A stretch of DNA of 64,000 bases from Sorex araneus (taxonomy: Eukaryota; Chordata; Mammalia; Eulipotyphla; Soricidae). The notes beneath the pieces were generated by a model, which was not told the DNA's origin, did not search any database, and saw only the letters and a list, made by a program, of their open reading frames with translations. Positions 40,890 through 52,694 of this stretch are shown here, in pieces (the first letter of the stretch is position 1; each line of letters begins with the position of its first letter). The translations under genes were made by a program, and so were the position numbers. Location: NCBI RefSeq assembly GCF_027595985.1, contig NC_073306.1, positions 81,134,599-81,198,598 on the forward strand. The letters run 5' to 3'.

Positions 40890-41065
40890 GCCAGAGCATA
40901 GTACTATTATGGGTAGGGTGCTTGCCTTGCACATGGCTGACCTGTGTCCAATCCCCAGCATCCCATATGGTTTCCTGATTCTGCCAGGAGTGATTCCTGA
41001 GTGTAGAACCAGGCATAAACCCTGAGCACCACTGGATTTGGCCCAAGAGCCAAAAAGCAACCATC
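40890..41065 (+). mobile_element. SOR SINE
   Basis: GGCCAGAGCATAGTACTATT, GTGTCCAATCCCCAGC and ATTTGGCCCAAGAGCCAAAA are present. Confidence 0.8.
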
Positions 41066-42110
41066 CAAACAAACAATCAAAAAGAATATAATGCATGTTT
41101 TAACTTTCAAACTTTTGAAATCTTTTGAGAGACCACAAATTTTATACCCATTATTCTTAGTGTCAGATATCCTTGTCATTTATGCCTATAAGCTACTACT
41201 TATTTTACATTCTTACTCTCCTCAATTTTGTGATTATCTAATTTTCTCTCTTTAAGCCAATATTTCAATTTTGTAAGCATTGTCTGTTGAATAATCTTGT
41301 GCTTCGTGCAATGAACTGGGAATGAATTTGCTTCCTTAGGAGTACAACCTTCCTTCTTACCTTACTATGTATTCTTTTATCCCTCCGTCTGTCACCTTAC
41401 TTTATTCAAAAAAAGATTTTATATTTTGATCATAATTTTCTTGAATTCATATTTGGTTGGTATGTAGTATTAAGCATTATTTGAACTACCTTTCTTCTTG
41501 GTTGGGATCTTTAGTGAATGGTACTGCCTTCTCTTTCCCTGCTATCATAATATAAACCATGCTGCTTTGCCATATTTCCTCATCATGGTTGTGGCCAGGT
41601 GACTTCAATATAGGTCCTATTTATGAACTTCTCTATTATATTCAAAATCTATTTTCTTTGCTTTCTTCAATCTCAACTTTGGTTTCATTTTTGAAAGCAG
41701 GAGAAATAGCACAGGGAAAGAAAGAACCTAGTTTTGACAAGGGTTCCACTTTATTTCTTGGAGATTTTTGTGGAGTACCTTGTATTTCACAGGAGTATCT
41801 GTTAAAACTTTGGTTTCAGAATTTGGAACATTATCCACATTCCGTGCGCTGTTCAAAGACCTTCATGTTAGCTAAGATTCAACTGTCTGCTTCCTAATCG
41901 CTTTCACAACTACACCTTTCAAAATTCTTTCTACAACTCCTCAGTCAGGAAATGACAGACTCACTTTTCTTCTCTCTGTATTTGGGATGTGAGTCCTCTG
42001 AGATTTTTCTTACTTACCTAAAACAAGTTTGACAAGTGGGGCAGGAGAGAGGAGAAAGTGAAGGTGAGGCAAATCCTGTAAGGCCTCTCTATTTGAAAGA
42101 GTCTGTTTTT
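41066..42110. other. Repeat-poor intron stretch
   Basis: About 1 kb of AT-rich, T-rich sequence without a recognised repeat. No exon. Confidence 0.4.
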
Positions 42111-42123
42111 CCTCAGCTATGAC

Positions 42124-42300
42124 TTTTTTTAGGGGGTGGTGGCACATCCAGCAATGTTCAGGGTTTACTCCTGCTCCTGGCTCTGCACTCAGTAATTACT
42201 TCTGGCAGTGATCTGGGGACTATTGGGCTGTTGCGGATTGAACCTGGGTCGGCTGCCTGCAAGGCAAGTGTCGTATCCACGCTGTATTTCTCTTTTGGCC
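42124..42300 (-). mobile_element. SOR SINE with 13-bp TSD
   Basis: GGTGGCACATCCAGCAATGT, GGATTGAACCTGGGTCGGC and TCTCTTTTGGCCC are present. The duplication CCTCAGCT(A/G)TGAC is at 42111-42123 and 42301-42313. Confidence 0.85.
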
Positions 42301-42509
42301 CCTCAGCTGTGACATTTTAAAGTTTAGCCAGTTAGGTTGTGTTCCTTATGTTCTCAGGTAGGTAGTGGATACTTGCCTTTGAAAATCAATTATTTACTAT
42401 GTCATATGGCTGGAGCTAGAAATGATGAGGACGGTTTGATTTACCAGTACAACAGTACTTAAGTAATTTTTTTCATATAAAATACTTAGAACTCGCTACC
42501 TGCTGGTGT

Positions 42510-42625
42510 GGCAAGATGTGAACCAGTGCTTCTTCCGGGGCTATTCTCTGGTTCTGTGCTCAGGGGTTGCTCCTGGTGGTGCTCAGTAAATCATATAGTG
42601 CCAGGGATCAATCCTGGGCCTCCCC
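42510..42625 (-). mobile_element. Old SINE fragment
   Basis: GTGCTCAGGGGTTGCTCCTG and CAGGGATCAATCCTGGGCC are in reverse orientation. Confidence 0.65.
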
Positions 42626-42740
42626 AGGGCTTCAGAGATAGAACACCAGAAAAGGTCCTTGCCTTGCATGTGGCCAACCTGGGTTTGATCGCTGAACCCT
42701 GCTAGAAGTGAGTCCTGAGCATAGAGCCAGGAGTAAGCCT
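42626..42740 (+). mobile_element. SOR-related SINE
   Basis: CAGGGCTTCAGAGATAGAAC, GGGTTTGATCGCTGAACC and AGAGCCAGGAGTAAGCC are present. It abuts the opposite-strand fragment before it. Confidence 0.7.
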
Positions 42741-43109
42741 TTGTTTTAATAATGATCCTACCAATGAATAGTAGCTACAATTTTTTAAATAATAAAATTA
42801 TATTCATGTATCTTCTTAGGAAGTAAAATAGAGAACACAAATCTAAAATGGAAGGAATAAAAACAAGCTGGCTTTCTGTTAAAGTCTGTGATAGTTTCCT
42901 ATTGTACAGACCAATGAGATCAGAATTATTAGTTATTCGAAAGTAGTACAGCCCCCCCTTTTTTTCAGCGAAGCAAAATAGTTTTACTTAAAGAAAATTA
43001 CTTAAGAGAAATGAGAGGAGAGAGAAATAGAGAGATACATATTCAAAAGATAATATGAGCTTTGCCAGAGAGGAAAAAGTCTCTTTTTCTCTAGTATGTA
43101 ATATATTTT
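42741..43109. other. Intron stretch, nothing seen
   Basis: AT-rich and non-repetitive. Confidence 0.4.
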
Positions 43110-43291
43110 ATTTATTTAGTTGGGGGGTGGGGTGGTGGGCCAAATCCAGCAATGCTCAGAGATTACTATTGGCTCTGCTCTCAGGAATCACTCCTGGTGA
43201 TGCTCAGGGACCATATGGGATGCTGAAGATTGAACCAGGTCAACTCCATGCAAGGCAAGCCCCTTATCCACTGTACTACTGGTCAGGCCCC
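43110..43291 (-). mobile_element. SOR SINE
   Basis: CCAAATCCAGCAATGCTCAG, GGACCATATGGGATGCTG and ACTACTGGTCAGGCCCC are in reverse orientation. Confidence 0.8.
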
Positions 43292-44513
43292 AGTACTTCA
43301 TATATTGCAACATATTAATTCTAACCAATTAAAATGTAAAACATGGTTTACATATAAACATCAGACCCTTAAAGGAACTAATAGACAATTAGTAATCTCT
43401 CTCATCTCTCCTTGGAGATTTCAAAATAAATCTAAGGTTATACATAGGATGTGGGTTTTTCACTGGAGCAGGATTACAGAAGGTCTGTGGTATCTGTAGG
43501 GCCATGGCACAATGCAGGTTGCTTAGTCTCAAATGCAAGTGCAAAGCTTACAGTTAAAAAGCATTTTTAAATTTTAACCAAAGATGAATAAACTGACAAA
43601 AAAAAGATCATGCTTCATAAAGATATGTTCAAACTTTCTCTTCTAAGTTCAACTAGTTTAGAGATTCCACAAAAAGGCAGTATCTTATTTTAAAGAGTCA
43701 ATATGCTATTTTTTTTAAGTTAATGATGAAATGAACTGTCCAACGGTCACAGAGGCAATCATAATAAACTGCAGCAGGGGTACAATTTCTAAGTAGTGTA
43801 CTGGTATTTTCCATTCATGTGGTAGAAAAAAATGTGTGCAGCAAGTTATAACTACATAAAATTATTGTAGTATCAGAAAACCCAATGATCTGAGTAAATC
43901 CATGATTGCTGGCAAGTAATCACGGTGATTAATCAATGTGACTAACTGAAACATCAGTAGCAACCACTAAGCTTTAGTAAATCATTACTGATTTGTAGTT
44001 GGCAGTATGAAAAACTTAATCAGAACGGCAAATGTGGTAAATGGTAACCTCTCCATGACTTCAATGTGACTCATTTTATACATCTAAATTTAAAGCTTAC
44101 TCATATCAAGTACTACCTGGTAAGTTTTTAAAATGGTTTCCAGTAATCTATAGTTGTCAACAAAATATCCTTTATGTTTTACTAAGTAGAAAAAAAAAGT
44201 ACATATAAAATACAATAAAGAAAATAAAGCAATATGAAAAGTATCGAAAGAGAAAATATTTTTTTCTTAGTGTTTTTCTTAGTGCTGACTTGATTTCATT
44301 TCAGAAGAGAAATTCACATACTTGTTTTTAAAGAGATGCTCCTTACAAAATCAGCTAAATGAAAAAAGTTAACACAACATCCCCAAACTAGAAAATACTT
44401 CTTTAAATTAGTTTAAGTAAAATTGTTTGTGATAAGTACTTAAAATTCTATGTAATTCCCAAGTTCCTAGAAGTCATGAAATTATTTAAAGTATTTTTGC
44501 AATAAAATTTGGG
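43292..44513. other. Long repeat-free intron stretch
   Basis: About 1.2 kb has no recognised transposon. No exon. It may be constrained or simply have escaped insertion. Confidence 0.4.
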
Positions 44514-44690
44514 TTTTTTTTTTTTGGTTTGGGTTTTTGGGCCACATCCAATGATGCTCAGAACTTATTACTAGCTCTGTGCTCAAGGTCACTCCTGGTA
44601 ATTCGCAGAAGACCACAGGAGGTGCAGGAATCAAACTGGGGTTGGCTACATGCAAGGTACGTTAACTCCTGTACACTATCTTGGACCCAA
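44514..44690 (-). mobile_element. SOR-related SINE
   Basis: GGGCCACATCCAATGATGCT, GGAATCAAACTGGGGTTGG and CACTATCTTGGACCC are present. Confidence 0.75.
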
Positions 44691-44871
44691 ATTTTAAGAT
44701 TTACAACAACGACAAAAACTTGAAAGAAAATTTTTATATCCCCTGTGTACTTTTCCCCCCTATTATTAAAACTTTCCACTAGTATGGCAAATTTGTTATA
44801 ATGAATAATTTAATTTTTTCATACATTATGACTAACTACAGTTCATCGTTATACAGATTACTTAGTGGGTG

Positions 44872-45013
44872 GGAGGGGCCACAGTTTGGGGCACACCTGG
44901 CTGTGCTCTGGAGTGACTTCTGGTAGTACCCAAAGGATTATACGATGCTGGGGACAAAAACAGATTCAGTTGCACACAAAGCAAGCACTTCACCTCCTGT
45001 ACTATGTCTGGCT
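44872..45013 (-). mobile_element. Old SINE
   Basis: GGGGCACACCTGGCTGTGCT and GCTGGGGACAAAAACAGATT are in reverse orientation. Confidence 0.6.
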
Positions 45014-45019
45014 TAAAGT

Positions 45020-45134
45020 TTTGTTTTTGCTTCAGGGCCATGTAGTGCTTAAAGGGCCATGTAGTGCTGGGAATTGAAACCAGGGTCTCATACATGCAAT
45101 GCAAGTGCTTTACCACTGAGCCATCCGGAGCACG
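45020..45134 (-). mobile_element. Old SINE with internal 19-base repeat
   Basis: GGGCCATGTAGTGCT occurs twice (about 45037 and 45055), then GGGAATTGAAACCAGGGTC and ACTGAGCCATCCGGAGC. Confidence 0.6.
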
Positions 45135-45234
45135 TAGTTACTGTTTCTCAATAATAACAAAAGGTGTAACTTTCACCACAACCTGTCATATATCAATGTA
45201 TCTTAAAAAGATGTCAATGTATCTTTTTAAGAGG

Positions 45235-45410
45235 CTCCTCCCTAACAATGCTCAGTGGATCAAGGAACCTTTCTGGGTGACACCTGGCCTAGTCATACAA
45301 TGCTGCTCAGGCCCAGCAGTGTTGAGTGCCACCTCACCACTAATGCTGGGGAGGCATCAGCGCAGGGGATCCAACTTGGGACCTTGTGGATGTAAGGTAT
45401 GTGCTCCAGC
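45235..45410 (-). mobile_element. Possible old SINE, long form
   Basis: GGTGACACCTGGCCTAGTCA and ATGTGCTCCAGCCC are present, with a rearranged middle. Confidence 0.4.
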
Positions 45411-45984
45411 CCAACCCCTGCTGTTCATAATAGCCTGGCTCCAGAAAGTGGTCTGATCTGTCAGGCGTCTCCTTTAGCCAGGGAAGGGCAAGAGTAATTC
45501 AGCCTTCCCATACTGCACCTTTGGAGGGAAGTCACTGAAGACCTGTACTTACAGGGCAGAGATTTCATGCTTCCACAACTGCTACCAAAGAAGTATTCAG
45601 AAATCTTTTGCAGAGGGATGTAACTCTTCTCCCCTATTTCAGCCATATCAAAATAAATGTGTACATTTTCATTTTCTATTTTAAGCTATAATCTACTACA
45701 ACTATTTTTTCCTCAGTTGTTCCACTTCTGGCATTGGGAACGCTCAGCAGGCTGCTCTGTGCTGTTTACACACTCTGATTCGTGCAGGGCCATCTCGGAA
45801 CAATTCCTTGCTTTCTGGCAAGGGCTGCTCTGAGCTCACTTATAGTTCTGGCATCAGCCATTTCTCTGAAAAGCCCTGGTTATCTTAGGCAAGATAACCA
45901 AGAGCAGTGCTAGAAAACAAAATCTGTGGGCTAAATGCAGAAAAACTAATCTCTATGTTTATTTATTTATTTTTTTTGTTCAGG
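45411..45984. other. Intron stretch, nothing firm
   Basis: No recognised exon or repeat. Confidence 0.35.
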
Positions 45985-46410
45985 AAAAGGGGGAGCAGTC
46001 CCCAGCAGTGTTCAGGAAGTCTGGGGGGCCGCACTGTGAAATCTTTTTTTTTTTGCTTTTTTGGGGGGTCACACCTGACGATGCATAGGGGTTACTCCTA
46101 GCTCTGCACTCAGGAATTACTCCTGGCAGTGCTCAGGGGACGATATGGGATGCTGGGAATCGAACCCGGGTCTCCCGTGTGCAAGGCAAACACCCTACCC
46201 GCTGTGCTATTGCTCCAGCCCCACACTGAGAACTCTTGGCCAGTGGACTGATGGTTCAATGCAAGGGCCTGGGGATACGATGCTCCTTGGGCCCTGCAGT
46301 GTCAGGGACATCTGGGCCACCCTGGCAGTGCTGGAGGCCTATAGAGCTGCACCCAGGGATGCTTGGAGGACCACGTAATGCTGGGAACTAAACCCAGCTT
46401 TATCTCTTGG
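45985..46410 (-). mobile_element. Old SINE, split by a young SINE
   Basis: CCCCAGCAGTGTTCAGGAAG on the left and GGATGCTTGGAGGACCACGT then GGGAACTAAACCCAGC on the right read as one old long-form SINE, interrupted at about 46043-46222. Confidence 0.6.
46043..46222 (-). mobile_element. Young SOR SINE inside an older SINE
   Basis: T-run, GGGGTCACACCTGACGATGC, GGGAATCGAACCCGGG and GCTATTGCTCCAGCCCC are present. The imperfect duplication CACTG(T/A)GAA(A/C)TC flanks it. Confidence 0.9.
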
Positions 46411-47438
46411 CTGCTACAAACTTTCAGTAATATTAAGATGAATAGCAATATTATGTTATTAAGACACCTAACCGCCCTTCACAAGTTTTCTACTCTAGTT
46501 GGTTTTGGGGGATTGAAATAATATCCTTCATTTCCACATACAACAATATTTTTAAAACTTTTAATCACACAATCCCTTTAAATTTAACTGCATATGAAAG
46601 CAAAGACTAATTTGAGCACTTTAGTAAGAAATTCTGGTGTTTCATAATTTATAATAAGTAGATAACTAGCTGAATAAAGATCCTATATACCTAACTCTTT
46701 GTTAAGAATTAGTATTGAGAGAAAAGATTATAGAATATTTTTCTAATTGAAAATACTCACAATTGAGAAGCCTAATTAAATTTTTAAAATATTTTAATAA
46801 TCAAGTAAGTTGTGCAAAAGGAAACCATTGTACTAAAAGGGAGGAAAAATTATCTCTCATAAAGAGGTTTATTAGCCAACCATTTTCATATAAACCACTA
46901 ATTGTTGTGAAACCATTAACAAATTAGCTCAGGAAAGAAAGTACAAACTGATCACAAAACTTTAAGATAAAGACCGTCATCATTTAGTAATACTATAATT
47001 TCATGTTATTGATATGTATCATTTAAAGTTAAAAGATGAAAAGTGTATCATTTCCTCTATCTATCCAAACTGCATTCTGATCTGGGCACACTGATTTAAA
47101 TGCAACTCCCTCATTTTTATGTCAGAATAGAATCTTGAGTGGGCGTTTTTTTAAACCAAGAGTGGTTAGGGTATTGCCCATCTGAGGCATACCCAGAGGT
47201 TATCTACTGGGCAGATTACAAAAGTTGGTAAACGGTACTGAGTACCAGGAAAAATAACAAAAAGTTGAGTTTGAGTAAAACTATACTTTTACATTTAAAA
47301 CTTTCCATTATTTCTAACGAAGTAGCATAGATTTTATAGATGTACTGAGCCACAGAAGTTTTTGATGGGGCCATGACAAGTTTTTAATAAGGTCATGACC
47401 CCAAGATAGGAACTGGGTTCAATTTCATTTTCCTAAAA
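46411..47438. other. Repeat-free intron stretch
   Basis: About 1 kb of AT-rich sequence without recognised repeats. No exon. Confidence 0.4.
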
Positions 47439-47600
47439 GAGGGCTAGGGGGCATGCTTTACATGTAGCAGGTCTTGGTTTAATACCCTGCAGCTTGAGGT
47501 TCCTTTTGTCCCACAGGGATAAGGTCCTTAGTGACCAACTGGGAGTAGCCCCTGAGCACTGCTGGCATTCACCCTCACCCCTGATCCCCAAAATAAAGAA
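47439..47600 (+). mobile_element. Old SINE
   Basis: GAGGGCTAGGGGGCATGCTT, GGTTTAATACCCTGCAGC and CTGATCCCCAAAATAAAG are present. Confidence 0.6.
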
Positions 47601-47799
47601 AGAAGAAAACAGAGCCAAAATGCAAACTAAATCACAGTTTAAGTATCAGAAGGAAGTGGGTTTAATTCCTATTTTCCTCAACTAACTGAACAAAAATTAA
47701 CTTCTCCATATTTTCTTCCAACACCTAGGAAGTAGAGCATTCCATAAAATATTAGTGTAAAATTATTTTTAATTGTTTTACATTATAACTACATTTTCA

Positions 47800-47965
47800 C
47801 TTGTGTTTGGAAAACTGGCAGTGCTTGTGAGCTATTCCCAGCACTGGAACGTGGTAGGGCCACCAGGATGTGTGGGGAACTCCACACTGACAAGTGTCAA
47901 GCCCAGAGCCCCTGCAGGCAAAGGTGTGCTGCAGCTCTTGGTACAATACAACCTGGCCCCCATTT
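47800..47965 (-). mobile_element. Possible old SINE
   Basis: Only TGGCAGTGCTTGTGAGCTAT and a CCTGGCCCC end suggest it. Confidence 0.3.
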
Positions 47966-48109
47966 TAATTTTTTCTGGCTTTTGCATTCTGACTTTACAT
48001 TTTTTTTTTACACATTATAAAGTAATGTGTTTACTTTAAATTTCAATTTAAATAAAATAAAGAAGGTAGAAAAGTCCTGCTACTATGCAGACATAAACAA
48101 ACTTTGGAA

Positions 48110-48246
48110 GTGGAGTTTTGGGCCAACCCAGCTGTGTGTATTTTTGGCTCTTGTGCTTATGGATCATTTCTGACAGTGCTTAGGTATCCCCTCAGTGTTG
48201 CCGGGGAATTGAACCTCAGTTGGCCACCCTGTACTATCTGTCCAGC
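48110..48246 (-). mobile_element. Old SINE
   Basis: TTGGGCCAACCCAGCTGTGT, GGGGAATTGAACCTCAG and CTATCTGTCCAGC are in reverse orientation. Confidence 0.6.
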
Positions 48247-48364
48247 AAAGGAAGAAATTATTTTTAATTACCATTTCCTCCCATCTAAATACCCCTAACT
48301 TCAAAATAAAGAAATAATACATTCCATGAATTCTTAAAAGCATTTTTTGAATCCAGTTCAATTA

Positions 48365-49135
48365 AACAGTTTTAACAGGTTACATGCCATCTGATTGATC
48401 ACTTCTATGCTCAAAACCCTCCCAATTCTTTGTACCTTATTCAGAGAAAGGTTAAAGTGCCTAGGTCCTACATTATCTGCTCTTCTTAACCCTTGCACTT
48501 CAACTATGTTTTACCTTACTTTACTCAGATATATTCCAGGTCTTACATCCTCACCTTTTCTGTTCCCTTACTGGGGAATTCTCCCCTCAAATATGTATAA
48601 ATCACTTGCTTCAAATACTTGTTTAGATAGCCTCCCTCTTCTAAGATTGTCCTGACTATGTTATTTAAATAGTAATAGTACTCTCCCTCAACACTAATCT
48701 TACCCCTCTCCAACATGTTAAAAAAAAAAAACAGGGGCTGGAGAGATAGCACAGCGGGTAGGGCGTTTGCCTTGCACGCGGCCGACCCGGGTTCAAATTC
48801 CAGCATCCCATATGGTCCCCTGAGCATGACCAGGGGTAATTCCTGAGTGCAAAGCCAGGAGTAACCCTTTGCATTGCCAGGTGTGACCCAAAAAGCAAAA
48901 AAAAAAACAAAACCACAACCCCCCCAATTAATTACCTTTTATACTACACGCTATAGGATTCATTAATTTTGTTCATCTGACATCCCCCTTTACTATTAAG
49001 CTCAATGGGAAAAGATAACTATTTTATTCATCAAACAAACTTCTTTCTTTTATTCATCTCTGTTCACCAGAAGCTTTCAGAAGGGTGAATGTAACAAAGT
49101 AGGTACTCCATCTCCATAATCATTCACTGAAAATA
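48365..49135 (+). mobile_element. Ancient L2 3' end, split by a SINE
   Basis: It reads TGCTCAAAACCCTCCCAATT, GAGAAAGGTTAAAGTGCCTA, GTCCTACATTATCTGCTC, then after the SINE at 48734 TGTTCATCTGACATCCCCC and ATTAAGCTCAATGGGAAAAG. This is the order of the mammalian L2 3' end. Confidence 0.75.
48734..48907 (+). mobile_element. Young SOR SINE, GAGCATGACCAGG subfamily
   Basis: GGGGCTGGAGAGATAGCACA, GGGTTCAAATTCCAGC, GAGCATGACCAGGGGTAATT and GTGTGACCCAAAAAGC plus A-tail are present. It shares diagnostic bases with the copy at 58643. Confidence 0.95.
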
Positions 49136-49439
49136 AATCAACTCCCCATTTAAACTCACTGAAATTCTGTTCTTCAGATTTGGGCATTTATATGAAAATT
49201 TATTTATTATAAAATTGTGAGACAGCACTGGGAGTTCTGGAATAGGAGGGGCACATCCAAATCTGCTGGGCTGGCCTCAAGGAAGACTCAGAGCAGCTCA
49301 GAACTGAGGTGACTTTTGAATGATTGAAATAAAATGAAGAGACAGAAACAAAACAAAACAAAACAAATCCCAATGAATTAGGGTGAGAGGTTTGACAGAT
49401 TTTTAACTAACGTTTGTGTCTCAAGAATAAGACTCTGTC

Positions 49440-49970
49440 TCGTGAACCAGGGGAGAAGGCAGCGGCGATAGAGAAGGGATCACTAAGTCAATGGTGGTTG
49501 GGGGGATTGCTCGGGATGGGAGATGTGTGCTGGACCAAACATGATGACCTTTCAGTATCTGTACTACAAACCATAATGCCGATAAGTAGAGAGAGAGAAT
49601 GGGGGAAACGCCACAGAAATAGGAGAAGGGGTGGGATGAAGGGGTGGAGGGACAGTGGGAACATTAGCACTGTCTGTAGCACTGTCATTCCGATGTTCAT
49701 CGATTTGCTCGAGCGGGCACCAGTAACATCTCCATTGTGAGACTTGTTACTGTTTTTGGCATATCGAATATGTCTCGGGTAGCTTGCCAGGCTCTGCCGT
49801 GGGGGTGGGATACTCTTGGTAGCTTGCTGGGCTCTCTGAAAGGGACGGAGGAATCGAACTTGGGTTGGTGGTGGAAAATGTGCATTGGTGGAGGGATCGG
49901 TGTTCAATCATTGTCTGATTGAAACTCATATGAAAGTTTTGTAACTAGAGCTCATGGTGATTCAATTAAA
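49440..49970 (+). mobile_element. L1 3' UTR, split by a family B SINE
   Basis: GAGAAGGCAGCGGCGATAGA, GATGACCTTTCAGTATCTGT, a G-rich tract and CTCATGGTGATTCAATTAAA are the L1 3' UTR in order. The copy is interrupted at about 49678-49868. Confidence 0.85.
49678..49868 (-). mobile_element. Family B SINE in an L1 3' UTR
   Basis: In reverse it has CACTGTCATTCCGATGTTCA, GCGGGCACCAGTAACATCTC, CTTGCCAGGCTCTGCCGTGG and AGGAATCGAACTTGGGTTGG. It stops just inside the tRNA-like head and has no A-tail. Confidence 0.85.
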
Positions 49971-50187
49971 AAAAATAGGGCTATGAGAAGAGCAGAGAAT
50001 GAAGCTGAAAGTATGGCAATAATCAGTCAGAGAGGGTAGAGAAGGAAACTGGGAACAATGGAGGAAGGAGGTGGGCAGTGGTGAAGGGACTGGACTTGGA
50101 ACATTGTACACCGGAAGCTTAATCATGAATAACTTTGTAATCCATGAGGATTCAATTTAAAAATATTTTAAAATACGAAAGAAAACA

Positions 50188-50255
50188 AAACACATACACA
50201 CAAATCAATCAGAGCAGAAGGATCAACACATACACACAAATCAATCAGAGCAGGA
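50188..50255 (+). repeat. Short tandem duplication
   Basis: ACACATACACACAAATCAAT with CAGAGCAG(A)AGGATC occurs twice in a row, a unit of about 35 bases. Confidence 0.85.
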
Positions 50256-50404
50256 AGGATCTTCATGAAGAGAGTGGGAATATGTCCTGAAAGCTTGGGA
50301 CATTCAGAAAAACTAAGTGATGAACCGGGAGCTGGTAGTACCTTTAACTGGAAAGTAAACCGTTAACATGAGGCAGCTAATCTGCTATTGAGTAAATTCA
50401 CAAA

Positions 50405-50481
50405 GGGCAGGAAAGATACCTCAGTGGGTGGGATGCCTACTCTGGTAGTTGGGAGGCCAAGATTTGGCCCTAAGCATCAGA
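50405..50481 (+). mobile_element. Old SINE head fragment
   Basis: GGGCAGGAAAGATACCTCAG and AGGCCAAGATTTGGCCCTAA are decayed head sequence. Confidence 0.5.
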
Positions 50482-50489
50482 ATGACCTT

Positions 50490-50665
50490 GCACCAGAAAG
50501 ATAATACAGCAAGTATGCTGCTTGCCTTGCATGTAGCTGACCCAGGGTCAATCCCCAGCACCCTACCCAAAGGCTCAAAGAGTAATCCCTGAGCTCAGAG
50601 TCAGGAGTAATCCCTAAGTACCTTTAGGTGTGGCCCCAAAACAAATATACAAGCAAACAAAATAG
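50490..50665 (+). mobile_element. SOR-related SINE
   Basis: GCACCAGAAAGATAATACAG, GGGTCAATCCCCAGC and AGGTGTGGCCCCAAAACAAA are present. A tail fragment follows to about 50740. Confidence 0.75.
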
Positions 50666-50979
50666 GAGTGACTCCAGAGCACAGAGAGAGGAGTGACACA
50701 AAAAGCACAGGGGTGCCCCCAAAGGAAAAAAAAAAAAAGGAAACACATAAAACTATTATATTTCCAATACAAAAGAAAAAAATTTCATTAGATTTCATTT
50801 TAATCATGGAGTGGGTTTGTATTCAAACTCTAAAACAGAAGAGTGAATAGTTATTTCAACTTAATTATTTCTAGCATAGATATTTAAGTTTTAATATTTG
50901 AGCTCAAGTTTTACATGCAAGAGGACCCTGAGCACAGAGTCTGAGCACTGCCAGATGTAGTCCCAAAACAAAAACACAT

Positions 50980-51145
50980 GGGGCTGGAAAGACAGTACAC
51001 GGGCTTGATTTGCAAGCCTGGTTCGATGTGCAGCATAGGATATATTCCCTCAGTGCCTCTAAGAGTGATCCCTTAGCACAGAGCCAGGAGTCAGTCAGTC
51101 CTGAACACTGTGGGTGTGTTCCCCCCAAACAAAACAAAAAAGAAA
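50980..51145 (+). mobile_element. SOR-related SINE
   Basis: GGGGCTGGAAAGACAGTACA, CCTGGTTCGATGTGCAGC and a GTGGGTGTGTTCCCCCC tail are present. A partial 3' copy precedes it at 50925-50975. Confidence 0.75.
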
Positions 51146-51190
51146 CCAAATATTCATACTATCAACTGCCAAAATAGTTAAATGATACAC

Positions 51191-51438
51191 AGTACTGTAG
51201 CACTGTCATCCCATTGTTCATGGATTTGCTCGAGTGGGCACCAGTAACGTCTCCATTGTGAGACTTGCTACTATTTTTGGCATATCAAATACACCATGGG
51301 GAGCTTGCCAGGCTCTGCCGTGCCGGTTGGGATACTCTTGGCAGCTTGCCAGGCTCTCCAAGAGGGATGGAGGAATCGAACCTGTGTCAGCCACGTGCAA
51401 GGCAAATGCCCTACCTGCTGTGTTATCACTCCAGTCCT
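51191..51438 (-). mobile_element. Family B SINE, full length
   Basis: In reverse: CAGTACTGTAGCACTGTCAT, CTCGAGTGGGCACCAGTAAC, GAGACTTGCTACTATTTTTG, AGAGGGATGGAGGAATCGAA and GTGTTATCACTCCAGTCC. The 3' end is a short CAGTGCTACAGTACTG repeat, not poly(A). Confidence 0.85.
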
Positions 51439-52326
51439 ATAATTTAAAAATATTTAAAGAATTTTAAAAAAATTAATGAAAACATTAGTTTAACCCTTCT
51501 ATTTTGAAAGCATGTTCTTCAAAATAGAAGAACTGTTCCAAATCTGTCCCAAAACAGCATTAGAGTGGAATGGTGGTAACTATAATTCATGCTTTATTCT
51601 TTGAGAAGGAAAATCTAGGTAATAAGTTTTACAAGCACTTCTAGGAAAATGGCTAAAATATAAAAGCTACTATGGGTTTTAAAAGTGTCAAGTCACCATG
51701 AAATTAACAAAAATCAATAGAAAATTAATTATATTAAATTAATTCTATTAAATCGCCTTGAAATTAGTAGAAAACAGCTCCTCCAAAGATGAGGAAAAGT
51801 CGATGAAGTCATTGTTATAAAGGATTATTTTGCATATTAGAGATGTAGTTAACTTATTAATACTGAGGGAAATTTAAAATTTTAAATCAGAGCTTATAAA
51901 ATTTAAATCAGGCCACTTCTTTAAATAAACTAAAGAAGTCTGAAAAATAAATTTAGCAAATTAAAAATGATGTATCAAAAAAATGTGTATCTGGTTAAAA
52001 TGCTATGAAATTTTTTAAATGCAGTGGATTATATCTATTCATTCCTTTTTCATAACTACATCTAAACATATTTTAAATATATCAAGAAAATATTATAATG
52101 TAATTCATTGAGTGCAAAGTTTAAGAGAATTTGACTTATGGGAAAAAAATTATACACAAAAGTAATGTAACTGAAGAGTTAACTGGTCTGAAAAGATTTG
52201 AAGCACAAAAATACTTGACCAAGTTGAGTTCTCCCCCTAGTGGAATTTAAAATGTTTCCGTAATTACGAACAACCTAATGTATATTCTCTTCATAACTGA
52301 ACAAAGGAGCTTTAGTTCTTTTGTAT
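51439..52326. other. Repeat-free intron stretch
   Basis: About 0.9 kb of very AT-rich sequence. No exon or repeat is recognised. Confidence 0.4.
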
Positions 52327-52469
52327 TGGTCCTGAGACCACAAGTGGTGGTGCTCAGAGGCTATTCTGCTTGGTGTTCGGGGTTCACTCAGGCAAGGTGC
52401 TCATAGAGCACTGAGGATGACACTCACTAATGGTGCATAAGCTTGTCTTCTGTAAGATTAAGAAAGCTG

Positions 52470-52648
52470 GGCTGGAGCAATAGCACAGCGGGTAGGGCGT
52501 TTGCCTTGCACATGGCCGACCCGGGTTTGATTCCCAGCATCCCATATGGTCCCCTGAGTACCGCCAGAGGTAATTCCTGAATGCAGAGCCAGGAGTAGCC
52601 CCTGTGCATCGCCAGGCATGACCCAAAAAGAAAAAAAAAAAAAAAAGG
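52470..52648 (+). mobile_element. Young SOR SINE
   Basis: GGGCTGGAGCAATAGCACAG, GGGTTTGATTCCC and GCATGACCCAAAAAG plus A-tail are present. Confidence 0.9.
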
Positions 52649-52694
52649 AAAAAAAAAGAAAGTTATGTTTACTCCTAGCTTGCTAAGGGATTTT

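Noticed and set aside
41559..41897. 112-codon plus-strand frame in a repeat-poor region
   Set aside because: I recognise no domain. The composition fits translated AT-rich intron, and no splice or promoter context is seen.
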